A stretch of 64,000 nt of DNA from Orobanche coerulescens (taxonomy: Eukaryota; Streptophyta; Magnoliopsida; Lamiales; Orobanchaceae), in contig CM065819.1 of assembly GCA_033398695.1 (NCBI GenBank), forward strand, positions 9,907,501 to 9,971,500, read 5' to 3'. The stretch's first letter is position 1; every line of letters begins with the position of its first letter. Positions 21,472-33,233 of this stretch are shown here, in pieces. Under the pieces are notes generated by a model, which was not told the origin of the DNA, searched no databases, and saw nothing but the letters and a program-made list of their open reading frames with translations. Made by a program: the position numbers and the translations under genes.

Positions 21472-22330
21472 ATAACATCGATTAATCCTTCCATAACTTG
21501 CTCCGATCGACCGAATCAAGGCAAGTTTTCTTAAAATATAGTTTTGGGGATTTTGTTCGATTTGTCCGTTTAATCCGTTTTAACTCAGAATATTGATGGA
21601 TTGATGATTGTTAAGCTATATTATATCTAATTCCTTGTTATTCCACGGTTGAATTGCCACGGATTTGTCGTTTTATTGAGTATTTTCTCGACGCCTTGAA
21701 GGTGTTCGATAAAATGTCACAAAGAGAATTCGAGCGTTCTACAATTATTCTTCCTCGTATGATCGATGATTTATTGATTATATGTTGTTAGGGTCGAATT
21801 CTTGTGAAGAACTCGAGTCGGAACCCTTCCGTTCGTTGTCTTCTTGGGGGTTCGAGCTTCCCGGTCGAACCGTGTTCTTCGGAGCGTTTGGTAGCGGTTA
21901 TTAAGGCAAGTATCTTATTATACGACTTGTATCTTGCGACTAGTAATTACGTATGATATGTATGATGATTTTGCTTGCCTTCGTAATTATGTTCCGTTTG
22001 AGTTGGTTGTGTTTTCCGTAATTTGAAGGCATTGTGACAATAATGTTATATTAGTACAGGTGTTAGGCGTTGTGCCATTTGTGCAGGATTGCGACGTACA
22101 TATGGGATGGTTGTACACTCGGTTGTGTAATGTATTCGAACGTGTGTTATGCTGGTTATGTGTCGTTGATTGACGATAGTTGTTGCGAGTGTTGAGATTG
22201 TGTTATGTGCGTGGGATGTACGATTTTGTGGTGATCAATGTGATTGATTAATTGTGCTCATTGTTGTATGTAATGTGGAATGGCTTGATATTTGATGATT
22301 ATGAGTTGTGTCGTGTCGATGTGTGTGTGT

Positions 22331-22770
22331 TCCAGGTAGGGTCTGAAGAGGCCTCTGGAGTTCGGTACATGATGTGTACGAACAAGGTGTGTAATCCAGG
22401 TAGGGTCTGACGAGGCCTCTGGAGTTCGGTACATGATGTGTACGAACAAGGTGTGTTATCCAGGTAGGGTGCAGCGAGACCTGCGGAGTTCGGTACATGA
22501 TGTGTACGAACGATGTTTGTGGCCGGGTAGGGTCCGTTGAGGCCTCCAGAGTTCGGTACATGATGTGTACGAACAGTGTGTGTGGTCCGGGTAAGGTCCG
22601 TCGAGACCTCTAGAGTTCGGTACATTATGCGTACGAACGATGTTTGTGGCCGGGTAGGGTCCGTTGAGGCCTCCGGAGTTCGGTACATGATGTGTACGAA
22701 CAGTGTGTGTGGTCCGGGTAAGGTCCGTCGAGGCCTCTGGAGTTCGGTACATGATGTGTACGAACAATGA
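22331..22770. repeat. S LTR minisatellite, 7 units of ~63 bp
   Basis: Each unit contains GAGTTCGGTACATGATGTGT, with an internal near-palindrome GTACATGATGTGTAC. Variant units alternate AACAAGGTGTGT, AACGATGTTTGT and AACAGTGTGTGT. All long reading frames here are repeat translations. It lies downstream of the TATA box. Confidence 0.92.
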
Positions 22771-23087
22771 TCGTGTAGCACTGATTATTTGGGTAACATT
22801 TTAAATATGGGTCTCGGACTCATAATGATATATTATCTAGTGTGCTTTGAAACGAGAATCGGGTTAAGGCCCTAAAGTTTTTCGAAAGGTTATGTGAATG
22901 AGGACTTGAGGTCTTAAAGGTTTTGAAAATCTAAAAAAAATTCCCGAGATGATAATCTTATTTTCGAATGCTTCATAGCTTATCTTCCCTTGTGAAAACC
23001 TCCCGGGAATATTTTGATACTTGATTATTATATTGGATTCACGATTATTATTTGCTTGTTATATTTCGTATGATTTGATACTTGCAC

Positions 23088-23128
23088 TAGTAAAACAGTG
23101 GAGTTTTACTAACCCCAGTGTCGGGGGT
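23088..23128 (+). other. Tandem hairpins, S LTR
   Basis: TAGTAAAAC / AGTGGA / GTTTTACTA, then ACCCC / AGTGTCG / GGGGT. Compared with B, a G-C pair of the first stem is A-T here and both sides changed. Confidence 0.7.
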
Positions 23129-23442
23129 GGATGTCTGTTTGCGTCGGTACATGCGATTCGAGGCGATCACAGGATTGGCACAAGAGGATGACGAGCTGCG
23201 ATACTAATCATGATTCGAGAGTTGTTTTGATTTTTGTTGTGTTGTCAGAGTTGATTTCAGTCTTCCGCTGTATTGTATTTCGACCCCTGTATGGGTAATG
23301 TTATTTAAGTCAGTTTTATCGATTGTGTTGTGTGACCTCATCGGTCTGTGTATTCACGTGTAAGTGACCATATCGATCTGTATCATTTTATTGTTTGACC
23401 CTGGCTGGGCAAGCATTTGGTTGTTTATGGATGTTTAGCCTG

Positions 23443-23467
23443 GTAGATCCTTGTGGAAAGGGTCTAC
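23443..23467 (+). other. U5 hairpin, S LTR
   Basis: GTAGATCCTT, loop GTGGA, AAGGGTCTAC; ten pairs with one U-G; 38 nt to the LTR end. Confidence 0.7.
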
Positions 23468-24088
23468 GGCGTGTAATATTCCCATATGGTTTTCGGGGTG
23501 TTACAGTAACTGCCGATCATTAATGGCCGTAACTCGGCCAGTGCCGGCCTGGGCCCAGATTGCCCCGCCATGACTCGGCCGGGGCCAACTCCGACGGCCC
23601 GAATGACCCCGAAACCCGAACCTGAATACGAATCAAAGATACGGTTACGAAGTACTTGCAAAGATGAATTCGAGCACTAAGTGAACACATGATTCCGACC
23701 ATCCGAAGGCTTGAAATTCGACAACGGAAAGTAATTACCCTAAACTTTGGGAAATTACGAAAATGGCCCAAAACGCCCGAAAATCACGATACGTGATCGA
23801 ATAACCAAACCGAAGTTCACAACACTTCTAAAAAAGTTAAACGGACTTACGGGAAAGTCGAAACAGCAGTTTTGAACGAGATTCGCAAGAATTGAACTCA
23901 AGTGCGGAAAAGTCGCCAAAAAGCACGAAACTCAACAAAACGACACCGAATCGAACTCGGATGATAAAAAGTGCAGAATTAATCATTCTCAGAATGACGA
24001 AACGGCCATGACCGAGTCGCCAAAACGGACTTTCGCCGGAAAAAAAAAAGAAATTACCGGAAATCGAAATTACGGGTATTACACCAGT

Positions 24089-24940
24089 ATCACCCGGGAA
24101 GCTCACCCCTTCACGACCGCTACTAGATCGATCTCCGAGTACCTAAAAATAAAGCCCACGACGGGGTCATCCATAATACTCAACAATTATATTGATCACA
24201 TCATCATAAATAATTACATACCAACGTAGTAATACTGTAAGAATACTACCAACGTAATCTTACCGTCATAACCTTACCAATCCATGGCAATTCATAACAA
24301 TTCAATCCTTACCATAATCCGTATTTCGCATTCTCAAATGACGAAATGAACTTAACAACAATTATCTGTACTGTACTCAAACAATACCAAGTATCCTCAA
24401 AACATTATCATAACTCACAAGTGCGGAGTAATCCAATCTGTGCCAAATCCTGTCCGTCGGATTACACCATCAAATCTCAACCTGGATAAACCAATAACAT
24501 ACAACATATCTGTAGATCAACTACCACAAAACAATGAATACTCAAGTCCTGAAACATCGACGTACAATCCGAATGCTCATACGGTCAATAACAACGATCA
24601 ACCAATACATCACTGAGAATATCATCGATATGATGAGATCCAATACGACCAACCCAAGGTCAAAGTACAACCTAAATTATCATCAACATGATTAATTCCA
24701 ATACGATCGACAAGGGTCAACAATAACCGAGAATACCCTCAACATGGTAAACTCCAGATGATCAAAAAAAATCGACAATAACCGAGAATACCATCGACGT
24801 GGTGAACTCCAAATGATCAACAAAGATCAACAATAACCGAGAATACCCTCAACAAGGTAGACTCCAAATGATCAACAAAGGACCAACAATAACCGAGAAT
24901 ACCCTCAACAAGGTAGACTCCAAATGATCAACAATAAAGG
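24089..24940 (-). mobile_element. E-right left LTR, segment 2
   Basis: Continues E after C. It aligns with 42359-43252 of the other E LTR with roughly 6% substitutions by eye over its first 200 bases. It ends in a ~59-base minisatellite (from 24708; repeated CAATAACCGAGAATACC and GGTAGACTCCAAATGATCAA) and the TSD AAAGG (24936-24940). Confidence 0.88.
24708..24940. repeat. E left LTR minisatellite (~59 bp, ~4 units)
   Basis: Units carry CAACAATAACCGAGAATACC. B inserted immediately at the array's right edge. Confidence 0.85.
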
Positions 24941-25451
24941 TGTAATATCCGCAATTTCGAATTTCGGTAATTTCCTTTTTTTGAGAATCGTTCATGACCG
25001 TTTCGTCATTTTGAGAATGATTAATTCTGCACTTTTTGTCATCCGAGTTCGTTTCGGTGTCGTTTTGTTGAGTTCCGTGCTTTTTAGCGACTTTTCCGCA
25101 CTTGAGTTCGATTCTTGCGAATCTCTTCCGAAACTGTTGTTTCGAGTTTCTCGTAAGTTCATTTAATGTTATTATTCATGTTGCGAGCTTTGGTTCGGTG
25201 TTTCGATCACGTATCGTGATTTTCGGACATTTTGGGCCATTTTTGTAATTTCCCAAAGTTTGGGGTAATTACTTAGTTGTCAATTCCGACACTTCGGGTG
25301 GTCGAATCGTGTGTTCTCTTAGCGCTTGGATTCGTCTTTGCGAGTACTTCGTAACGTATCTTCGATTTTTACTCGAGTTCGATTTCGGGTCGTCAGGGCC
25401 GTCGGAGTAGCCACGGTAAGTCACGGCCGGGCGAGGGCTTTGGCGAGTTCT

Positions 25452-25708
25452 GGCCGTAAGGTGCGATTACGGCCGTAGCAGTGCGATTCGGCCGTAAGGC
25501 GTGATCGGGTACGGCCGTATGGCGCTGGCGGCTTCTGCGAAAGGCGATTCTGGCCGTAATGTGTGCGATTCTGGCCGTAAGTGTCCATTTGGTCTTTGAC
25601 GGTGCAGCGAATGCGATTCTGGCCGTAAGGCTGCCGAGTACGGCCGTTAGGGACGAGTTACGGCCGTAAAACCTTTGCCGATTCTGGCCGTAACCTGCCA
25701 TATATAGG
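25452..25708 (+). promoter_or_regulatory. B 5' LTR promoter: GGCCGTAA array and TATA
   Basis: About eleven copies of TTACGGCCGTAA or its decayed half TCTGGCCGTAA, ~20-25 bases apart, run up to ~10 bases before ATATATAGG (25700-25708). Confidence 0.7.
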
Positions 25709-26799
25709 CACAGCTCGGCGGTTTCGCTTTTTTCATTTTTCTCCTTCTTTCGGCGGCTGGCGACGGGTGCGACGGAAAATCGAGTCCTTGGCCGGTTCTA
25801 ATCATTTCCAAGGCATTTTGGAAGATCCTTGTTGATTATATCAACATCTAATCCGTGAGTTTCGTCGAATCAAGGTATATTTCTTGATTATCCTTCAAGT
25901 TGACTTTTTGGAGAAATTGTTCTTGATTTCGTTTCTAATCCGATTTTGATACATCGATTGGTGTAGTATGATGTTATTAATCGTGTTCTATGGGTTGTAT
26001 ATCCATATATCAAGTTTGTTTAACTCGATTGACGATTCGAGTGTTCTTGGGAATTATTGAACATTTAGTGTTCGATTAAATGTCCCAATGAGTTTCCCTT
26101 CGATAATTTGTTGGAATTTCCGTTGTTTTGGCCTTGATTCTCGTCGTAACCATGTGTTATTGTTCCTTCCGGAGGTATATAGGTGTTCGAGGATTCCGAT
26201 GTTGAATCCCGTTTGGTGATTGATGATTCGTGTGGTGTTATTCTCGTAATACTCGTGGTGCTATCGCGTTCTTGATATTGTTCGGGGGTTCGGGGCTATT
26301 CGACCGCGTCCTATCTGTCATCTTGTTGCGACTGTGGTTTTGAGGCAAGTATCTTGCCCATACATTTCATGTTTCGTTGATATAATTCTTGATAAATGAT
26401 TTTATGCGAAATCCAATATTTAATGAACGTAAAAAGGGATTGGTATGTTCTCGATAAATATTGTCTTTCAACGATAATTCGTACACTTCGTGAATATGTG
26501 TTCTCGGAATATGTGTGTTGGTTTTGTATGTTTAAAGATAATATGATCACTTCTATTGAGTTTGATAGACCGTAATCCTTTGCCGGGAATTACGTATTGT
26601 TATTGTGTACTTGTTCGGTAAGAACGTAATGTGTGTGATATTAGTTGTTACTCCTTGAAAGGAGGCTGTGATACTTAATGTTGTTTGGCTTGATAACTGA
26701 TTATTGTTGTGTGCTTGATGTATGTGATGTGCCTCCGGGTAGGATTGTTGAATCTCCGGGATCCATACTTGCTAGTATGGGTCGAGCGTGACCGTAGGG

Positions 26800-26950
26800 T
26801 TATCCAATCCGGGTATGTCTTGCGGGGACTCCGAGGTTCGTGGCTTGTTAGCCCGATGCCGAGATAACTTGTGGGGTTATCATCGGGTATGTCTTGCGGG
26901 GATTCTGAGGTTCGTGGCTTGTTAGCGCGATGCCGGGATAACTTATGGTT
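26800..26950. repeat. B 5' LTR tandem pair (~75 bp)
   Basis: Two units contain GGGTATGTCTTGCGGGGA, GAGGTTCGTGGCTTGTTAGC and GATGCCG-GATAACTT. A third, diverged unit with GTCCGTGGCTTGCTAGC lies near 27050-27110. Confidence 0.75.
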
Positions 26951-27413
26951 GTGGTTTGATTATGTACGTATATGTGCTTGTAGTCGCGTGACTGCGGTTA
27001 CGGTGACATGTGATTTGATATAGTTTCCCTGTGGGTTATTCACTCGGGTTTGTTCTACGGGAGCATCTGAGGTCCGTGGCTTGCTAGCACGGGACGCGAA
27101 TAATCTGTGGAAATAGGTTGTTATGGTATGATCGGGTCGTGGACCCCATTTGTTGTTATCGAATTTATGTTTTGGGAAAATGACTTTTGGGCTGTGTCCC
27201 TAAATGTTTTTGAAAGGTTTGAGAATTCCTAAATCCCAATGTATTCAAAACTCCCGAGGTTGTAAAATGTTTTTTCACAGATGTATATCGGGTTTACCCT
27301 ATCTTTTGATTTAATCGTTTGATTAAGTGAATCACCTCGGGAAGTATGTTTATGATTAACATGTTTCATGGAGTATGATATGTATGGCTCGTTTTCGTAT
27401 TTTATACTTGCAC

Positions 27414-27456
27414 TAGCAAAACAGTAGAGTTTTGCTAACCCCCGAGTATTCGGGGG
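27414..27456 (+). other. Tandem hairpins, B 5' LTR
   Basis: TAGCAAAAC / AGTAGA / GTTTTGCTA (27414-27437), then CCCCCGA / GTAT / TCGGGGG (27439-27456). Confidence 0.72.
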
Positions 27457-27749
27457 GTGGATGTCTGTATTGCATTCAGGTTTTGGAGCAGAGCGCAGGG
27501 TCGGCATGAAGGATGATGAAAGATGAACAATACTAATCACACGAGGACCCGTTGATGTCGTATTGGTTTAGTTGTACTTTATTTTCCGCTGCTATATTTT
27601 TCCCGTTGTACGGGTGTGGTTGTATTTTGACCCCTGCGTGGGCATGAGTTGTATTCGAGTTGTATGTATTTATTGAAAGACCAAATCGGTCTACTGAGTC
27701 ATTTTGCCTTGAAGGCATTGTCGAGATGTTAAATGTTGTTACCAGCCTG

Positions 27750-27774
27750 GTAGATCCTCGAGGAGAGGGTCTAC
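27750..27774 (+). other. U5 hairpin, B 5' LTR
   Basis: GTAGATCCTC, loop GAGGA, GAGGGTCTAC; 37 nt to the LTR end; followed by GGCGTGTAATATCCC. Confidence 0.72.
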
Positions 27775-27815
27775 GGCGTGTAATATCCCTGAGTGGATTG
27801 GGGGTGTTACATAAA

Positions 27816-27827
27816 TGGTATCGGAGC
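27816..27827 (+). other. B primer binding site (initiator-Met tRNA)
   Basis: TGGTATCGGAGC, four bases after the LTR end; one mismatch (G for A at position 8) from the C site. Confidence 0.88.
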
Positions 27828-29264
27828 ATTAGGTTGTGGAAACCTAGGCTGTCGGGTCAGTGGTGTCTGTTGAGTTTTGTCTTGTCGGATTTTGTCTGAC
27901 TAAGTCGTGTCGCGACGCGTCGTCTGAGTTGGTTGGTCGTGATTAGTATCGTGGGGCTATCATCATCTTCGTGCGACCTGTGGATGTAAGTCTCCCTTCT
28001 TTGTGTTGTGCCTCGTGTGACACGAGCTATTTTTATGATTATTTGTTAAGTGATGGAATCCTCTTATGGATTTTGATTTCTTGATATGTGGTTATTTGAC
28101 CCTCATATTTCGTTCATATGAGGAGTAGTGTTACTGGATTGTGCATATTTGACTTTATTTCTTTTATCCGCTGCGTGAGTTCTTTTGTAATGACTTTCGG
28201 TATTTTACCGACTGAGTTTTATTTCGAAAACCGATTCCCTTAACCGAGTTTGTGGCATTATGGCCTTGATCGTTTTGGCAAAATTCTTATGACGGTATTT
28301 AGCATTTTGTAAATGGCTTCTGTGAGTTTTTGAAATATTACCGTCATCGGCCTTTTTGGCGTTTTTGTAAATGGTTTTATCCTGGTGGGTTCGTAGCGGG
28401 ACCCACGGCGCTATAAAGTTTTGTGTAATTACCTGAAATTTTTGGGCATTCTAGCCTTTTTGGCATCGTCCTTTTTTTTGGCATTGAATTATTTTCGAAA
28501 ACTTGAGTATCTTAGAAATAAATTTCGAGACGTACGTTTAAAATGAATTGTCTTCTCGCGGTACTTCCAAGGTGCCACAATATGATTCAAAATTCTTCTA
28601 CCTCGAGGACCAAAATGTTTTGAGATATTTTCAATGTTTTATAAACACTTTTACTTAGACCCGAGGGTCGAATATTTTGAAAGCTTTTCACTAGAAGAAA
28701 GTGTCTTCATTTTTATCAAATGCGAAATGGTTTTCCAAAGTCTCGATAACGATGTTTCACGTTTTTACTTTTTTTTGGAAATGTGATACTCAAGATCGAC
28801 CGGTGTTTTTCTAAATTATTTTCGAAATGAGGTTTTCGTTTTTAAAACCTATCCATTCCCGTTTGAGGGATGGGTATGTATGTATGATGTTGGCTTTGTC
28901 GCTATGATGTTAACTCCCGAATATGATTGAGTTGGGGGCATGAACGTTGAGGCGTTGCCACGTATTTGTTGTACTAGCCCTCTGTGAGAGGTGTGAACTG
29001 GTACTTAATGGTTGTCGTCTCGTGGTGGATTGCGTGTCCCACACGAGTGTGAGATGTTGAAGCTTGGGTTTGTATGTTCATGTATATGTGTGATTATTCC
29101 ATGATGTTTTGTGATTATGTGCTGGTTATCGTTCGGGCCGTTGAGATTGCTGAACGATACCGTCGTTGCTATGATTTTAGTATGCATGTTGCTTTACGAT
29201 GGAAATCATTGTATGTGATATGTGTTATGATTTCTCTGTTGTGCAGAGTAATTACTTATTCAGT
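27828..29264 (+). other. B untranslated leader
   Basis: A ~1.4-kb leader between primer site and gag ATG without recognisable coding. It is homologous to C's interior in inverted orientation (around 12130-13580), including GACGGTATTTAGCATTTTG and the GGCATTCTAGCC segment. Confidence 0.7.
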
Positions 29265-30200
29265 ATGCCGAGGGGCCGAGGTCGTGGTCGTGGCAATCAG
29301 ACGCGTAGTCGAGATCATGCTGCCGGTGATGATGCCGGTATTGGTGTCGCTACTATTTTGCAGCAGGTAGCTACACAGATGACTCAGTTAACTCAGGCAG
29401 TTCAGCGCATTACAGATGTGACTCAGAACAGTGCAAACCCGGTGGCTTGAGGTAATTCGTATGAATCCCCTCGATTCGCCGGTGTTGCGGATGCGTTGGG
29501 TGGGATGGTTGGCTTTTCCGGTTGGGAAAGATATTTGAAATTTGTCGATTGTCTGAAGAACGGAAGGTACCTGTGCGCAGCACCTTCTTGACAAAGATGC
29601 CGCTAATTGGTGGGAGAGGCTGTTAAGCCTTATGATCGTGATGTCACGTGGGCGAAATTCTGCATTCATGGAAGGCGAGTTACTCAGAAACCGATTAGAG
29701 AGCGAGAGGATTCACGAAATTTATTCGGCGAGAACCACAAGGTGTTTCGATGTCACAGCTATCATCGACTATAGCAAACAACTCGGTTATGTGCGAGATC
29801 GGGTGAGAACCGAGGAAGAGATGATCTTTCATTTTGTGAGACGAATGAAGCCGAGAGATTCGCGTGTATATGTCGGGACTCACTTGCACTTCGTTGAGGA
29901 CTACCAAGATCGAGCCTTGGCCGTGAACTAGCTTCGTTATCGTCGGAGCGTGTGCCAGTCGAAGAAGCAGAGGAAGTCAATGACCTTGTGGATAGTGCAG
30001 AGTTGGTGTTTCTAGTTCGCAACATCGTAGTCTTTGTGTGAAGCTCTGTCGCTCGTTGCGTGGGACCGAGAGTTCTAAGTCTTCGCTTTGACTCTGGTAA
30101 AGCCGGAGGTGTTTTAACCGCAATGTGGCGGGGCATGTCCGTGCACATTGTCCTTCTCCTTGATAATGTGTTACAAGTGCGGGCTTGAGGACACCGAGTT
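29265..30200 (+). pseudogene. gag relic of element B
   Basis: It starts ATGCCGAGGGGCCGAGG ([17 protein letters not shown]), the glycine/arginine-rich start typical of Tekay gag. ILQQVATQMTQLTQAVQRI follows near residues 30-50, then a stop at 29448. Further capsid-like pieces in shifting frames include DVTWAKFCIHGRRV (about 29640). Near 30110-30151 a knuckle reads CFNRNVAGHVRAHC, whose second Cys has become Arg. A second fragment, CYKCG (30169-30183), is in another frame. Multiple stops and frameshifts make it dead. Confidence 0.75.
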
Positions 30201-30675
30201 CGGTTTTGCGAGTTGGTCACCGAGCCTTCCGAGGCACGGATTTGAGCATCAAATCAGGACCAACTCCGAGGAGTCCCTGAGGGGCGTGGTCTATCAGTTG
30301 TATGTTGTGTTATTTCCTTACCCAGTTGTTTCGAATCTCGGAGATTAAGTTCTTTTATTCGAAGTGGATCGTTTTGTGTTTATTTTTCGTTTTCTCGACT
30401 ATGCACGGTGCTTAGTGTTTTGTGATTGTTCGGATAATTGACTTGATTGTATTATCTATTTGATGACGTTTGTCACTTGTGGACTTTATCATGTCTCTAC
30501 CGGTGACGTTGTGTTAGTCGTCGTGGAGCGTGTTTTCACGGCGTATATTCCTTTGCGTTGCTTGTAACGTTTCGCCGATGGGCGTAAGTTACGCGTTTCT
30601 TGTGTATATCGTTGATTTTTCCTGGCGGGATATTGCTTCTCCCTACTTATTTTAAGTTTCGGGACGAAACTTCTT
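30201..30675 (+). other. B 3' interior, pol deleted
   Basis: The gag relic passes directly into 3' untranslated sequence ending in TTTCGGGACGAAACTTC, the conserved segment before chromovirus polypurine tracts. No RT or integrase motif is present, so the deletion removed all of pol. Confidence 0.75.
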
Positions 30676-30690
30676 TTAAGGAGGGTAGTA
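30676..30690 (+). other. B polypurine tract
   Basis: TTAAGGAGGGTAGTA directly before the LTR start TGTAATATCC. Confidence 0.8.
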
Positions 30691-31222
30691 TGTAATATCC
30701 GCAATTTCGAATTTCGGTAATTTTCTTTTTTCGGAGGAAGTCCGTTTTGACGACTCGCTCATGACCGTTTCGTCATTTCGAGAATGATTAATTCTGCACT
30801 TTTTGTCATCCGAGTTCGTTTCGGTGTTGTTTTGTTGAGTTCCGTGCTTTTTAGCGACTTTTCCGCACTTGAGTTCGATTCTTGCGAATCTTGTCCGAAA
30901 CTGTTGTTTCGAGTTTCTCGTAAGTTCATTTAATGTTATTATTCATGTTGCGAGCTTTGGTTCGGTGTTTCGATCACGTATCGTGATTTTCGGACATTTT
31001 GGGCCATTTTTGTAATTTCCCAAAGTTTGGGGTAATTACTTCCGTTGTCGAATTCCGGCACTTCGGGTGGTCGGAATCGTGTGTTCTCTTAGCGCTTGGA
31101 TTCGTCTTTGCGAGTACTTCGTAACCGTATCTTCGATTTTTACTCAGGTTCGGGTTTCGGGGTCGTCCGGGCCGTCGGAGTAGCCACGGCCGAGTCACGG
31201 CCGGGCAGGCTGCTTTGGCGAA

Positions 31223-31488
31223 TTACGGCCGTAAGTTGCGATTCTGGCCGTGCGTGTGCGATTCGGCCGTAAGGCGTGATCGTGTCTGGCCGTATGGCGC
31301 TGGCGGCTTCTGGCGAAGGCGATTCTGGCCGTAATGTGTGCGATTACGGCCGTAAGTGTCCGGCCCAGTCTTTGGCGGATTACAGCGAATGCGGTTACGG
31401 CCGTAAGGCTGCCAGTACGGCCGTAAGGGACCGACTTACGGCCGTAAGGCCTTGCCGATTCTGGCCGTAACCTGCCGGCCATATATAG
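31223..31488 (+). promoter_or_regulatory. B 3' LTR promoter: TTACGGCCGTAA array and TATA
   Basis: About eleven units from 31223 to 31470, then ATATATAG (31481-31488). Several units that are TCTGGCCGTAA in the 5' LTR are intact palindromes here. Confidence 0.7.
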
Positions 31489-33190
31489 GCACAGCTCGGC
31501 CGACTTCGTTTTTTCATTTTTTCTCCTTCTTTCGCGGTGGCGGCAGTGCGACGGAAAATCGAGTCCTTGGCCGGTTCTGATCATTTCCAAGGCATTTTGG
31601 AAGATCCTTGTTGATTATATAAACATCTAATCCGTGAGTTTCGTCGAATCAAGGTATATTTCTTGATTATCCTTCAAGTTGACTTTTTGGAGAAATTGTT
31701 CTTGATTTCGTTTCTAATCCGATTTTGATACATCGATTGGTGTAGTATGATGTTATTAATCGTGTTCTATGGGTTGTATATCCATATATCAAGTTTGTTT
31801 AACTCGATTGACGATTCGAGTGTTCTTGGGAATTATTGAACATTTAGTGTTCGATTAAATGTCCCAATGAGTTTCCCTTCGATAGTTTGTTGGGATTTCC
31901 GTTGTTTTGGCCTTGATTCTCGTCGTAACCATGTGTTATTGTTCCTTCCGGAGGTTTATAGGTGTTCGAGGATTCCGATGTTGAATCCCGTTTGGTGATT
32001 GATGATTCGTGTGGTGTTATTCTCGTAATACTCGTGGTGCTATCGCGTTCTTGATATTGTTCGGGGGTTCGGGGCTATTCGACCGCGTCTATCCGTCATC
32101 TTGTTGCGATGTGGTTTTGAGGCAAGTATCTTGCCCATACATTTCATGTTTCGTTGATATAATTCTTGATAAATGATTTTATGCGAAATCCAATATTTAA
32201 TGAACGTAAAAAGGGATTGGTATGTTCTCGATAAATATTGTCTTTCAACGATAATTCGTATACTTCGTGAATATGTGTTCTCGGAATATGTGTGTTGGTT
32301 TTGTATGTTTAAAGATAATATGATCACTTCGAGTGAGTTTGATAGACCGTAATCCTTTGCCGGGGATTACGTATTGTTATTGTGTACTTGTTCGGTAAGA
32401 ACGTAATGTGTGTGATATTAGTTGTTACTCCTTGAAAGGAGGTTGTGATACTTAATGTTGTTTGGCTTGATAAGTGATTATTGTTGTGTGCTTGATGTAT
32501 GTGATGTGCCTCCGGGTAGGATTGTTGAATCTCCGGGATCCATACTTGCTAGTATGGGTCGGGCGTGACAGTAGGGTTATCCAATCCGGGTATGTCTTGT
32601 GGGGACTCCGAGGTTCGTGGCTTGTTAGCCCAATGCCGAGATAACTTGTGGGGTTATCATCGGGTATGTCTTGCAGGGACTCTGAGGTTCGTGGCTTGTT
32701 AGCGCGATGCCGGGATAACTTATGGTTGTGGTTTGATTATGTACGTATATGTGCTTGTAGTCGCGTGACTGCGGTTACGGTGACATGTGATTTGATATAG
32801 TTTCCCTGTGGGTTATTCACTCGGGTTTGTTCTACGGGAGCATCTGAGGTCCGTGGCTTGCTAGCACGGGACGCGAATAATCTGTGGAAACAGGTTGTTA
32901 TGGTATGATCGGGTCGTGGACCCCATTTGTTGTTATCGAATTTATGTTTTGGGAAAATGATTTTTGGGCTGTGTACCTAAATGTTTTTGAAAGGTTTGAG
33001 AATTCCTAAATCCCAATGTATTCAAAACTCCCGAGGTTGTAAAATGTTTTTTCACAGATGTATATCGGGTTTACCCTATCTTTCGATTTAATTGTTTGAT
33101 TAAGTGAATCACCTCGGGAAGTATGTTTATGATCAACATGTTTCATGGAGTATGATATGTATGGCTCGTTTTCGTATTTTATACTTGCAC

Positions 33191-33233
33191 TAGCAAAACA
33201 GTGGAGTTTTGCTAACCCCCGAGTATTCGGGGG
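33191..33233 (+). other. Tandem hairpins, B 3' LTR
   Basis: As at 27414-27456; first loop AGTGGA. Confidence 0.72.

Larger units (their letters stand above)
15863..23505 (+). mobile_element. S: solo LTR of a B-like chromovirus, interrupted by D2
   Basis: It runs from TATAATATCCGCAATTTCGG to GGGGTGTTACA with TSD GTAAC at 15858-15862 and 23506-23510. Without D2 (16650-21471 plus 5 bp) it is 2816 bp, the length of one B/C LTR. There is no primer site, interior or second LTR between the TSDs, so it is a solo LTR left by LTR-LTR recombination. The first base pair (TA instead of TG) is mutated. Confidence 0.92.
8025..24083 (-). mobile_element. Element C: internally deleted Tekay-like retrotransposon
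   Basis: TSD CCAGT is at 8020-8024 and 24084-24088, and the uninterrupted site is at 42350-42358 in the sister E LTR. Left (3') LTR is 8025-10807 (2783 bp), interior 10808-13603 (2796 bp), right (5') LTR 13604-24083 (2832 bp once S is removed). The interior is homologous to that of B but has lost all of pol and most of gag. The orientation is fixed by the initiator-Met primer site left of 13604. Confidence 0.92.
13604..24083 (-). mobile_element. C right (5') LTR, interrupted by S
   Basis: The LTR's own sequence is 13604-15862 and 23511-24083. The gap is solo LTR S plus its GTAAC duplication. It ends GGGTATTACA followed by TSD CCAGT. Confidence 0.92.
24941..27811 (+). mobile_element. B 5' LTR
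   Basis: TGTAATATCCGCAATTTCG to GGGGGTGTTACA. In order: palindrome array and TATA (25452-25708), a ~75-base tandem pair (26800-26950), tandem hairpins, U5 hairpin. Near-identical to 30691-33588 from about 25780 onward; the palindrome block is the most variable part. Confidence 0.94.

Noticed and set aside
22331..22770. CRISPR-like array
   Set aside because: Repeats are head-to-tail without unique spacers, lie in a plant LTR and have no cas genes.
22235..22781. Overlapping open frames up to 160 codons with repeated THHVPNS-like peptides
   Set aside because: They are translations of the ~63-bp S minisatellite, whose unit lengths keep the frames open; no independent evidence of a gene.
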